This document shows positions 19,663 to 27,423 of a stretch of 41,014 nt of DNA, one piece after another. Source of the stretch: Planococcus salinarum (GTDB taxonomy: Bacteria; Bacillota; Bacilli; Bacillales_A; Planococcaceae); assembly GCF_007004625.1 (NCBI RefSeq), contig NZ_VIFV01000029.1, forward strand, positions 1-41,014. Reading direction: 5' to 3'. Position 1 is the stretch's first letter. Each line of letters begins with the position of its first letter. The notes under the pieces are model-generated. The model searched no databases. It worked only from the letters and a program-made list of their open reading frames with translations, and was not told the origin of the DNA. The position numbers and the translations under genes were made by a program.

Positions 19663-20271
19663 TCACCATTCGACACGGCTCCCCGCCAACGTGATGTAAC
19701 CGGCGTCCGACAGCTTCCGCGCCAGGTGGGCGAGCGGCAGGCCGACCACCGTATTGTAATCGCCGCTGATCCCTTCGACAAACAGGCCCGACATCGTCTG
19801 GATGCCGTATGCGCCGGCTTTGTCGTACGGGTCATCCGAATTCGTATAGGCTTCGATCCAACTCTTCGGAACGTCCGTAAACGTCACTTCGGTCGTTTCA
19901 TAAAATAAAATCTCATTGTCTTCCGCTTTTACTGCCACCGCCGTGATGACTTCGTGGCTGCGGCCGGACAATTTCTGCAAATAGGCTATCGCCTGCTTTT
20001 TGTCTTCCGGTTTCAGCAGAATTTCACCGTCACAAACGACGACGGTATCCGCTCCTATCACCACCGCGTCGGAATGTGTTGCCGCGACATCCAGTGCTTT
20101 CATTTCCGCGCAATTCGCGACATAGCTGAGCGCATTTTCAAATTCCTGGGGCTTCGGCTCTTCCTTCTTGCTTGGAATCACCTGAAAATCAAATCCGAGC
20201 ATCTGCAGCAATTCATTTCTGCGCGGCGACTGCGACGCCAGGATAATGGGTTGATTGGCTTTGAAATACAT
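19663..20271 (-). CDS. maf: Maf family nucleoside triphosphate pyrophosphatase
   Basis: House-cleaning pyrophosphatase that hydrolyses dTTP, UTP and modified nucleotides; linked to septum formation. The 202-residue protein shows the N-terminal signature LASQSPRRNELL, the catalytic GADTVVVCDG segment and DDPYDKAGAYGIQ. The start ATG follows AAGGAGG. It is upstream of radC as in B. subtilis, but comC, normally its other neighbour, is here about 3 kb away behind a plus-strand insert. Confidence 0.96.
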   Translation of the reverse strand: MYFKANQPIILASQSPRRNELLQMLGFDFQVIPSKKEEPKPQEFENALSYVANCAEMKALDVAATHSDAVVIGADTVVVCDGEILLKPEDKKQAIAYLQKLSGRSHEVITAVAVKAEDNEILFYETTEVTFTDVPKSWIEAYTNSDDPYDKAGAYGIQTMSGLFVEGISGDYNTVVGLPLAHLARKLSDAGYITLAGSRVEW

Positions 20272-20424
20272 GGGAACGCCTCCTTTTTCCTTAAGAATAC
20301 ACCCACCTGAAAATTGTTACAAATTATGAAAAATCAAATTTGCAGCCTATGTGCGGATCAAAAGTGAGATTTGGAAACCTTGCAAACAATTCATAGCGGC
20401 ATTGCAGGATTCAGCTCCGGGATT

Positions 20425-20575
20425 TAGTTATTTACCGCCGACGTGAGTCTTTCTCTTTCGTGACTGCCCACCTCCCATTTGCTTAATGGAGTCGGCTCGA
20501 TAAAAAATTATTCAATTTTGCCATTATTACTACTTCTTCCAAAAGCTTTCTTCCTTGAAAGGAAAGCTTTACAAT
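20425..20575 (+). other. Possible structured leader upstream of the AbgT-type gene
   Basis: The 386-base gap between divergent maf and the transporter gene contains a CCGAC/GTCGG helix (about 20438-20495) enclosing a CTCC(C)ATT / AATGGAG hairpin. Further on is a second stem, AAAGCTTT...AAAGCTTT (about 20530-20570). No T-tract follows either. I could not match this to a named riboswitch. The rest of the gap is AT-rich and presumably holds both promoters. Confidence 0.25.
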
Positions 20576-20657
20576 GATAACGGATTTCACTTTCTGAAAA
20601 TTTCTTATTTCAAAATAATGAGTAAGGAATTTCAAATCATGAAAAGAGGTAGGTATT

Positions 20658-22184
20658 ATGGAAAAAAAGCGAAAAGGATTCTTCCAGAAGTTTCTGGATG
20701 GAATCGAATTTGCCGGAAATAAACTGCCGCATCCGGTAACGTTGTTCGCACTTCTGGCACTTCTCGTGCTGGTGCTGTCAGCAATCATTTCGAGGTTCGG
20801 CGTTGCAGTCGAGCATCCCGGCCAGGAAGGCGAAATGGTCGAAGTCAAGAACCTGCTGAATGCGGAAGGCATCCAGTACATCTTCACCAGCATGGTCGAT
20901 AACTTCATCGGCTTCGCCCCGCTCGGCGTTGTCCTTGCGACCATGCTCGGCATCGGAATCGCGGAACGCACCGGCCTGATCAGCGCAATGCTGCGCGGCT
21001 TCGTGCTGTCCATCCCGAAATACCTGATCACTGCCGGACTTGTGTTTGCCGGCATTATGGCGAGTGTCGCTTCTGACGCCGGCTATGTTGTATTGCCTCC
21101 ACTCGGTGCGGTGATATTCGCTGCGCTCGGGCGCCACCCGCTTGCCGGTCTTGCCGCCGCATTCGCCGGCGTGTCCGGCGGATTCAGCGCGAACCTGCTG
21201 CTGTCGGCGACAGACCCGATGCTCGGGAACCTGACAATTGCCGCTGCGGCGGTTGTCGACCCGGCTTATGCGGAAGGCATGAACATCGCGATGAACTATT
21301 ACTTCATCATCGCATCGGTATTCGTCCTGACGATTGCCGGTGCATTCGTCACTGAAAAGATCGTCGAGCCGCGGCTTGGTGAATACAAAGGCGAATACCG
21401 TGAAGAATTGACCAGCCTTACAACGGAAGAAAAGAAAGGCATGCTGTGGGCTGCGATTTCATTCCTGATTGCCGCTGCCGCATTCGCCTTCCTGATCGTT
21501 CCGGAAAACGGCGCACTGCGCGGTGAAGACGGCGGTGTCGTCCAGTCTCCGTTCATGTCGTCGCTCGTTCCGATCATCACAATCCTGTTCTTCATTCCCG
21601 GATTGTTTTACGGAATCGCCACAAAAAATATCAGGAGCGATAAAGATGTCGCCAGCCACTTAAGTGACACCATGGCAGCGATGGGCATGTTCGTCGTGCT
21701 GGCATTCACTGCCGGACAATTCGTGGCCTATTTTACCGAATCCAATATGGGCATGGTCATCGGGGTATATGGAGCCCAGTTCCTGGAAGGCGCTAACCTG
21801 ACAGGCATCCCATTGATACTCGGCTTCATCTTTGTCACCGGGATCATCAACCTGTTCATCGGCAGCGCGTCCGCGAAATGGGCCATGATGGCGCCGGTAT
21901 TTGTGCCAATTATGATGTACCTCGGTTATTCTCCCGAATTGACGCAGATGGCTTATCGCATCGCCGATTCAACGACAAACATCATTTCGCCGCTGATGAC
22001 GTATTTCGCGATCATCATCGCATTTGCACAGAAATACGATAAGAAAATGGGCATAGGAACATTAATTTCAGTCATGTTCCCCTACTCGATCGTGTTCGCG
22101 ATTGTGTGGACAGTCATGCTGATTGTATGGATGATGCTGGGCTTGGATCTCGGGCCGGGTTCTCCGCTGCGTTACAATCCGTAA
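20658..22184 (+). CDS. AbgT family transporter
   Basis: A 508-residue polytopic membrane protein with about 11-13 helices. The family includes the p-aminobenzoyl-glutamate importer AbgT and the B. subtilis homologue YdaH; other members export sulfonamides with the proton gradient. Family features seen include GIEFAGNKLPHPVTLFALL at the N-terminus, ASVASDAGYVVLPPLGA and the conserved helix-hairpin region GSASAKWAMMAPVFVPIM with DSTTNIISPL. The start ATG follows GAGGTAGG. It is on the plus strand, against the surrounding operons, and is bordered downstream by mosaic repeat copy C. Substrate direction cannot be told from sequence; a folate link is only suggestive. Confidence 0.9.
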   Translation: MEKKRKGFFQKFLDGIEFAGNKLPHPVTLFALLALLVLVLSAIISRFGVAVEHPGQEGEMVEVKNLLNAEGIQYIFTSMVDNFIGFAPLGVVLATMLGIGIAERTGLISAMLRGFVLSIPKYLITAGLVFAGIMASVASDAGYVVLPPLGAVIFAALGRHPLAGLAAAFAGVSGGFSANLLLSATDPMLGNLTIAAAAVVDPAYAEGMNIAMNYYFIIASVFVLTIAGAFVTEKIVEPRLGEYKGEYREELTSLTTEEKKGMLWAAISFLIAAAAFAFLIVPENGALRGEDGGVVQSPFMSSLVPIITILFFIPGLFYGIATKNIRSDKDVASHLSDTMAAMGMFVVLAFTAGQFVAYFTESNMGMVIGVYGAQFLEGANLTGIPLILGFIFVTGIINLFIGSASAKWAMMAPVFVPIMMYLGYSPELTQMAYRIADSTTNIISPLMTYFAIIIAFAQKYDKKMGIGTLISVMFPYSIVFAIVWTVMLIVWMMLGLDLGPGSPLRYNP

Positions 22185-22241
22185 GAAATAAAAACTGAAT
22201 CTAGGTAATATAAGTTGAAGTAAAGAATCTCACTTTGCATA

Positions 22242-22536
22242 ACGCTTCGGCGCTATGGACAAGGGCAAAGATTATGCTCCTGCGCAAGCTCGTCGCAAAG
22301 GAGGTGCCATCTTCGTATGGCACACCTTGGCTCCCGCAATAAGCCGAGAAGACCACTCGTCTTATCGCTCCGTCGGCCTTCGCCTGCTCCTGAGCCGCGC
22401 CGGCGCTAGAGAAATCTCTAGAGATAGGAAGCAAAACAGCGTAGACGCCTAAGAGAGCAGCAACGGAGTAGGCTTTCCAACTCCGTTTCGACGAAGTGGC
22501 AAGCTTAGCTGTTTTGCGGAATATCGGCTACTATAG
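22242..22536 (+). repeat. Mosaic hairpin repeat, copy C (composite)
   Basis: Fills the gap between the AbgT-type gene and the DUF5658-like gene. The first module (22242-22410) is bordered by GGCGCTA and contains CAATAAGCCGAGAAGA...CGTCTTAT shared with copy B, plus an inserted GTGCCAT/ATGGCAC hairpin. The second module has inverted ends GCAAAACAGC (22431-22440) and GCTGTTTTGC (22508-22517) with a centre (GGAGTAGGC...AACTCC) unlike copies A and D. The right 29 bases (22508-22536) are a perfect inverse of 23887-23915. Confidence 0.85.
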
Positions 22537-22725
22537 TTTATTAGTTCAACATAGATAGGCCAGCGCAGTCGTTTCTGCGCTGGTTTTTTATGTTTAAAAA
22601 ATTATGGATAATTTTTCATGAGTACGCCTCAATCTTCTCGGGTATAGCTACTATACATTAAAAATAGAACATTTAGACAACTTTTTGATGTGCGTATAGA
22701 TGATCCATGAAACGAGGTGCACGGC

Positions 22726-23046
22726 ATGTCGATCCCGGACCAAAGAGCTCCATTAAAAAAATACATCTGGCTGCTGATCGTGCTGAACGCGCTCGACGGC
22801 ATCCTGACATATTTCGGCATGACCCGGGGCATCGTGGAAGAAGGCAATCCCCTGCTCAGTTCGTTTGCGCCGTTTACGATTCTCGGCATCAAGCTGTTCC
22901 TGTCCCTCTGCCTGTTCGGACTCCTGTTCACCACATTCGCGGGAATACGCGCACCTGTCTGGCGCTATACGTTCATCGGCGCCAATGTGCTCTACTCCAT
23001 GATTTTCGCTTTGCATCTGTTCTGGTTACCCTTGTTATTTATCTAA
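22726..23046 (+). CDS. DUF5658-like small membrane protein
   Basis: A 106-residue membrane protein with three predicted helices at about 13-32, 50-70 and 80-103. The LNALDGILTYFGMTRGIVEEGNPLL segment resembles the DUF5658 family (NxxDxxxT...xxxExNP), whose function is unknown. The start is ATG 22726, with GAGG eight bases upstream; an in-frame GTG nine bases earlier overlaps that site. It converges on comC, sharing a bidirectional terminator. Copies C and D of the mosaic repeat flank the pair. Confidence 0.75.
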   Translation: MSIPDQRAPLKKYIWLLIVLNALDGILTYFGMTRGIVEEGNPLLSSFAPFTILGIKLFLSLCLFGLLFTTFAGIRAPVWRYTFIGANVLYSMIFALHLFWLPLLFI

Positions 23047-23050
23047 AAAA

Positions 23051-23084
23051 ACTCCCTGGAGAATTTTCTCTCCAGGGAGTTTTC
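23051..23084 (+). terminator. Bidirectional terminator between DUF5658-like gene and comC
   Basis: A 12-bp perfect stem, ACTCCCTGGAGA (23051-23062) / TCTCCAGGGAGT (23069-23080), with flanking A and T runs, placed between convergent genes. Confidence 0.9.
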
Positions 23085-23840
23085 CTATGTCCAAAGCGTT
23101 AAATACCAGTCGAGCAGCGTTTCACCGTAAAAATAGACGATGACCGCACCGGCCGCAATCGACGGTCCGAACGGCACCGGCGTTTTGCGTCCCTGGCCGG
23201 TAACGCGCAGGATGATGATGCCGACAATCGCTCCGATGAACGAAGCGAAGAACAGGGTCATGAGCGTTCCGGCCGTCCCGAGCACCAGCCCGATGACGAA
23301 GAACAATTTGATGTCCCCGCCGCCCATTCCGCCTCTTGACAGAATCGAGATGAGCAATAAAATAAGGAATCCGGCCGCGGCACCAAGCAGGCTGTCCCAC
23401 CACGGATCGAGCGGGATGAACAACCGCAGGACGAGCAGCGCAACCCCGAACGGCAGCAGCACTTTGTCAGGAATGAGCATATAGGCGATGTCCGACACCG
23501 TGATGATGACGAGCATCGACACGAATAGTATTGCAATGACCAGTTCCGGCGTAAAGCCGAAATGCCAGAACGACAGGGCGAACAAACCAGCCGCGATGAA
23601 TTCCATCAGCGGGTAGACCCAGTGTATCTTTTCCCCGCAGCCGCGGCAGCGACCGCGCAGGAACAGATAGGAAAATACCGGCACCAGGTCGAGTGCCGTC
23701 AACTGCCGGTCGCAGCTCGTGCAATGCGACGGCGGAAACGCGATCGATTCCTTTTTCGGCACGCGCAATCCGACGACATTGAAAAACGAACCGAAAACGA
23801 GGCCGAATAAATAGAAGAACGCTGTGTATGTAATCGTCAT
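23085..23840 (-). CDS. comC: Prepilin peptidase ComC/PilD (A24 family)
   Basis: Membrane aspartic protease that cleaves class III signal peptides of pilins and pseudopilins and methylates the new N-terminus. The 251-residue protein has the N-terminal methyltransferase region with a four-cysteine zinc site (CTSCDRQ...CRGCGEK) and seven to eight helices. The catalytic aspartates are in ITVSDIAYMLIPD and GMGGGDIKLF. The start is ATG 23840, five codons inside the longest frame, with TGAGGG upstream. It is the only prepilin peptidase seen here and borders the pilus locus, so it probably processes the four prepilins encoded upstream as well as competence pseudopilins. Confidence 0.95.
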   Translation of the reverse strand: MTITYTAFFYLFGLVFGSFFNVVGLRVPKKESIAFPPSHCTSCDRQLTALDLVPVFSYLFLRGRCRGCGEKIHWVYPLMEFIAAGLFALSFWHFGFTPELVIAILFVSMLVIITVSDIAYMLIPDKVLLPFGVALLVLRLFIPLDPWWDSLLGAAAGFLILLLISILSRGGMGGGDIKLFFVIGLVLGTAGTLMTLFFASFIGAIVGIIILRVTGQGRKTPVPFGPSIAAGAVIVYFYGETLLDWYLTLWT

Positions 23841-23886
23841 AGGAACCCTCATCACTATTGGAATTTAGATATGTAGAATTAATAAT

Positions 23887-24070
23887 CTATAGTAGCCGAT
23901 ATTCCGCAAAACAGCTTCGAAGGCATTAGCCGACGCATGCGAGGATAATGCCTTTGCGACGAAGTGCGTAGCACTGCAGGAGCACGGTTTTTTCAGCACT
24001 TCGCCTGCTCCCCTGGGCGTCTTCGCTGTTTTGCTCCATATCTCTAGAGATTTCTTTAGCGCCGAAGCTT
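23887..24070 (-). repeat. Mosaic hairpin repeat, copy D
   Basis: Between pilO and comC. Inverted ends GCAAAACAGC (23906-23915) and GCTGTTTTGC (24025-24034) enclose a centre of two further stems (AAGGCATTA/TAATGCCTT and GGAGCA/TGCTCC-type). The GCTGTTTTGC-side arm shares GGGCGTCTTC with copies A and B. The outer flank CTCTAGAGATTTCTTTAGCGCCGAAGC matches the GGCGCTAGAG flank of A and C. Confidence 0.85.
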
Positions 24071-24121
24071 TAAACTAAAGTCATTCTTTTGAATCTACTT
24101 GTACCGTTTACAAGATTAGAG

Positions 24122-24152
24122 AAAAAAGGAGAAATCACAATGATTTCTCCTT
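24122..24152 (-). terminator. Terminator after pilO
   Basis: AAGGAGAAATCA / TGATTTCTCCTT 12-bp stem with loop CAA, followed on the minus strand by TTTTTT. It directly abuts the pilO stop codon. Confidence 0.9.
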
Positions 24153-25109
24153 TCAAGGTTTTTCAGGGATCGTTAACGTCGTCCCGCTTTTTACGATATA
24201 GTCGGTCATGTTATTGGCTTTGCGGATAGCTTCGATGCCGCTGCGGTCTCCGAAAAATCGATCGGAAATGTTATACAGCGTGTCGCCTTTCACCACTTTA
24301 TGGGTCTTGGCGGTCTGTGCACCGGCAACGTTATCATTTGCTTCCGCCGCCGCGACTTCGTCTTCTCCATTTTCATCAACTTCAACATCCACGTCTACAT
24401 CCACTTCAGCGTCGGCTTCCTCGTCTTCTTCGACATTCGCCAGATCCGTTCCATCGTTTTTCGGCAATGGATCAATTTTATTGGCCGGCGGCGGTGCGTC
24501 GACTTTCGGCAAAGTGTCGGACAATGCGATCAGATCCGGACGGTAGAATGCCGAAAAGCTTAATGTCACTTCCAGGATTTCATCCTCTTCCTCCACCATC
24601 GTGACTTCGCCGTTGGAAGAGAATGTGATCGAATCGATGATGAGGATGCGTTTCATCGCTTCAATTTCCTGGATGAAGCGGGTGATGCCGGCATAATCAG
24701 CGGTTTCAAATGACACCGTCGTCTGGACTTTCTGGACATTTTCGATGCCCTCGACAGGCGTCAATAACTCCAACGGTGAATCTGCGATATCGATGGTCTG
24801 CACCTGGGAACGCGACAGCAATTCTGCCTGTTCCAGCTGGAGCACGATCAGTTCCGATAACGGTTCAACCGACACGCGCTGCTGCAACTCGCTTGTTGAC
24901 ACCCGCTCTTCTTCCGGCAGCGCTTTCAACTGCTCCTGCAGCGCCATCAGCACTTCGCGTTCGGATTTGAACGTTTGTTCCGCCGCAACCCGAGCTTCTT
25001 GGGCAGGCGAATAAACCATGTACCAGCCATAAGCACTGATCGCCAGCAGGAAGACGACCGCCAGCGCAATCAGTCCCTGTTCTTTTTGTTTTTTCGTCAT
25101 ACTACTCAT
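24153..25109 (-). CDS. pilO: PilO-like pilus assembly protein with C-terminal LysM domain
   Basis: A 318-residue bitopic membrane protein. It has a short cytoplasmic start, one helix at about 13-31, a coiled coil at about 35-85, and a ferredoxin-like PilO core to about 200 (FETADYAGITRFIQEIEAMKRI is typical). A very acidic D/V/E linker (about 227-262) leads to a C-terminal LysM domain (about 268-316, VVKGDTLYNISDRFFGD). PilO with PilN and PilM forms the alignment platform linking pilus motors to the envelope; the LysM part would bind peptidoglycan. The start is ATG 25109, eight bases after GGAGGG and overlapping the pilN stop. It is the last gene of pilMNO. Confidence 0.88.
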   Translation of the reverse strand: MSSMTKKQKEQGLIALAVVFLLAISAYGWYMVYSPAQEARVAAEQTFKSEREVLMALQEQLKALPEEERVSTSELQQRVSVEPLSELIVLQLEQAELLSRSQVQTIDIADSPLELLTPVEGIENVQKVQTTVSFETADYAGITRFIQEIEAMKRILIIDSITFSSNGEVTMVEEEDEILEVTLSFSAFYRPDLIALSDTLPKVDAPPPANKIDPLPKNDGTDLANVEEDEEADAEVDVDVDVEVDENGEDEVAAAEANDNVAGAQTAKTHKVVKGDTLYNISDRFFGDRSGIEAIRKANNMTDYIVKSGTTLTIPEKP

Positions 25110-25845
25110 TCGGCTCACCCTCCGTTTCTTCAGGAGTGGCGTCCGGCTCTTCGATGATTTCAACTTCGACATCCACGTCCGCTTCGGCGTCTTCTTCCGT
25201 TTCAGCAGCCGGTGTATCTTCCACTGCCTCTTCGACGATATTGCCTTCCGCGTCAAGCACCGGCAGGCGGTCATCGACGAATACCAGGGTGTATGTAGCG
25301 AGATATCTCGGGGTTTCGATTGTTTCTTCTTCGCCAGCGGCTTCCTGCTCTTCTTCCGTCAGCGTAATCGTTTCACTCGAAACATTATCGAGTGACGCAA
25401 AGTCCAGAAGGTCCGAACCTTTCAGTTGGGCAAGGTAATACGCCGCGTCACGTGTTGCATCGAACTGGACAACTAAAGCAGCGGTATTCGGTTCAGAAAA
25501 TGCGATTTGATCAAAGAAGCCCCGTGCCGGCAGCAATGCCGCCAATTCTTCCAGCAATGGAATCGTATCGTATTGATAGCTCTCCGCCCAATCGACGGTC
25601 GCCTTCAATTGCTGTTCTTCGTTCATGCCGGTTGTCGCTTCCAGCTGTGCCCGAATTTCGGCTTGCTGCGTGGCAAGCTCGGCACTTTGGGCCGCCAATA
25701 CCGCCTGCTCCGTATTCTCCGATTTCGCCATGAAGAACAGCACCGCGAAGACCACCAGACCAAGAAGTAAAATAGAGAGCGCCGCAATGAGGAAGGCGGA
25801 TCGGTCCCGCTCCTTCTGCGGCAATAGGTTAATATCAACTAACAT
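25102..25845 (-). CDS. pilN: PilN-like pilus assembly protein with acidic tail
   Basis: A 247-residue bitopic protein starting MLVDINLLPQKERDR; this N-terminal INLLP motif is the part of PilN that binds PilM in the cytoplasm. A helix at about 18-38 and a coiled coil at about 45-75 follow, then a PilN periplasmic-type domain to about 190. Beyond that lies an unusual acidic tail (about 209-247), extracytoplasmic by topology and similar in composition to the PilO linker. The start ATG follows AAAGAGGTG at the end of pilM, and the stop overlaps pilO. Confidence 0.88.
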   Translation of the reverse strand: MLVDINLLPQKERDRSAFLIAALSILLLGLVVFAVLFFMAKSENTEQAVLAAQSAELATQQAEIRAQLEATTGMNEEQQLKATVDWAESYQYDTIPLLEELAALLPARGFFDQIAFSEPNTAALVVQFDATRDAAYYLAQLKGSDLLDFASLDNVSSETITLTEEEQEAAGEEETIETPRYLATYTLVFVDDRLPVLDAEGNIVEEAVEDTPAAETEEDAEADVDVEVEIIEEPDATPEETEGEPNE

Positions 25846-25849
25846 GGGG

Positions 25850-26788
25850 TCACACCTCTTTCAGCGCAAGACCGATGGCACGGTTGAAACGTCCGGAGAC
25901 GATGCCGCCGTGTTCGGTAGTGATGGGTTTCGGGACAATCGACGATACCGGAATCGAGAAGCGGCCTTCAAAACGGGCCTGAAATGCGTACCATTCCTCA
26001 AATTCCCCGTTGCAGATGATCTGCGTAATGCCCTGCTCGCCTTCATTCATATTATAACGATAGAAGTTGGCAAGCTTTTCGGTTTCATTGATGATGACGT
26101 CCATCAATGCAGATGAATCATCAGCAAGGGAAGTGTATTCCGACAGATCGACCGGCCGCATGAACAACGGGAAATGTTCGTGGAAAATCGACACCGTCAT
26201 TTTCGATCCGTGCAGGTCGAGCACCATGATATGGTCTTCTTCAGAAATGGCGTGCTGCAGATAAGCCAGGCGGTATAGCGCGAGCGGTGTGATGTCAGCA
26301 ACGACTGGTACCAGCTTCGAATTGGTGAACGCCCGTTCGAAATCCTGGACGACCGATTCCTTCGAAGCGATGATGATCGCTTCCGGATTGTCCGATTCCG
26401 GGTGGTAAGGCACCACGTCGAAAACCGGATCTTCAAAGGGCAGGTAAAGCGTCGAGCCGATTTCAATGAAGAAATGGCCTTTCAGTTCATCGGCTGCCAC
26501 ATCTTCAGGGTAAGGTACTTTGCGGATAATAACAAATTCGTCAGGGGCGAGGAACCGGACCGACTTCTTGGAGAGACCCCACTGATTGACAGCCTTATCG
26601 AGTACCGAGCCCAGCGCTTCGAAATCCTTGATCTTGCCGTCTTCAATGACACCCGCCGGGAGTGGAAACTCCTCGGCAAGGCTCAACTGAAGCGGATCGA
26701 CCGATTTCAAATCGACATGGCGAATTGCATCTTCTTCTATTGTAATGGTCGCAACGCGCGTTTTTCTCGATAAAAACGATAAGGCCAT
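25850..26788 (-). CDS. pilM: PilM-like actin-fold pilus assembly ATPase
   Basis: A cytoplasmic, actin-like protein of 312 residues that binds the PilN N-terminus and links the pilus platform to the PilB motor. Seen features are the N-terminal phosphate region (ATITIEEDAIRHVDLKS), the EFVIIRKVPYPEDVAADELKGHFF segment typical of PilM, the second nucleotide motif HIMVLDLHGSKMTVSIF and the C-terminal GLALKEV. The start ATG follows AGGAGCT. It is the first of the pilMNO set and the stop codon overlaps the pilN ribosome binding site. Confidence 0.88.
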   Translation of the reverse strand: MALSFLSRKTRVATITIEEDAIRHVDLKSVDPLQLSLAEEFPLPAGVIEDGKIKDFEALGSVLDKAVNQWGLSKKSVRFLAPDEFVIIRKVPYPEDVAADELKGHFFIEIGSTLYLPFEDPVFDVVPYHPESDNPEAIIIASKESVVQDFERAFTNSKLVPVVADITPLALYRLAYLQHAISEEDHIMVLDLHGSKMTVSIFHEHFPLFMRPVDLSEYTSLADDSSALMDVIINETEKLANFYRYNMNEGEQGITQIICNGEFEEWYAFQARFEGRFSIPVSSIVPKPITTEHGGIVSGRFNRAIGLALKEV

Positions 26789-26832
26789 TTGATCAGCTCC
26801 TGCATATTTGAGTATAGTTAATCATTAAATTT

Positions 26833-27291
26833 TTATGGCGTTATTGTAGTACCAGTAAATTCGGCATTAGTTTTATCACTTAACTCCGCATTCGTCATCG
26901 CAGAACTAATTGTATAAGTCTTACCACTTGCTGTAGCAGAGCCAGAAATTGTATTTCCACCTGTAACTTTTAAAATTTCTACTGCGGGAGCAAGTGAGCC
27001 TATATCGTCCAAATAAGAAGCAGTCGTACCAGCTGTCAAAGCAACACCATCTAATAATCCGCCTGCCGTAACAGTTGTCTCGCCAGGATTTTCAGTAAAA
27101 TACAAATTAGCTGCTGATAATGCATTTTGATAGTCTGCTTTAACAGCTCCATTTCGACTGTTTTCAATAATTGTACCAATCGCCGGAATCGCGATTGCTG
27201 CGATAATCGCCAAAATTACGATTACTGCCAAAAGCTCGATCAGCGTCATCCCTTTTTCATTTTTCAACTTCTTCTGCATAAATTTTTTCAT
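26833..27291 (-). CDS. Type IV major pilin (prepilin)
   Basis: A 152-residue prepilin. The leader MKKFMQKKLKNEKG ends in the class III cleavage site G|MTLIELLAVI, with Glu at mature position 5, followed by the conserved hydrophobic helix to about residue 38. The mature protein is about 138 residues, rich in Thr, Ala, Ser and Gly and without cysteine, as in many major pilins. It has its own strong promoter and GAGGAGG ribosome binding site, which favours the major subunit role. DNA is more AT-rich than the neighbouring assembly genes. A competence pseudopilin such as ComGC is an alternative, but the pilM/N/O/T neighbours argue for a true pilin. Confidence 0.9.
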   Translation of the reverse strand: MKKFMQKKLKNEKGMTLIELLAVIVILAIIAAIAIPAIGTIIENSRNGAVKADYQNALSAANLYFTENPGETTVTAGGLLDGVALTAGTTASYLDDIGSLAPAVEILKVTGGNTISGSATASGKTYTISSAMTNAELSDKTNAEFTGTTITP

Positions 27292-27342
27292 TTCATTTCC
27301 TCCTCATGTCCTATTTTTTTAGTACTTTTTGAGTACACCTTA

Positions 27343-27370
27343 AGTATAGCAATACTCGGAAATAACACAA
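27343..27370 (-). promoter_or_regulatory. Sigma-A-type promoter of the major pilin gene
   Basis: On the minus strand, TTGTGT (27365-27370), a 16-base spacer and TATACT (27343-27348) lie about 50 bases upstream of the pilin start, in the only sizeable gap (132 bases) of the pil gene run. Confidence 0.65.
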
Positions 27371-27423
27371 CATGTTTTCCTGATATTTTTCCAAATATTT
27401 TAAATAAAAAGATCATAAACAGA

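Noticed and set aside
20425..20512. ZTP or THF riboswitch upstream of the AbgT-type gene
   Set aside because: A CGTGACTG string recalls the ZTP motif, but the required 3' CCGCCTGGGC element and the THF core sequences are absent.
26833..27291. ComGC-type competence pseudopilin
   Set aside because: Size, private promoter and location among pilT, pilM, pilN and pilO fit a type IV pilin; no comGA/comGB context is present.
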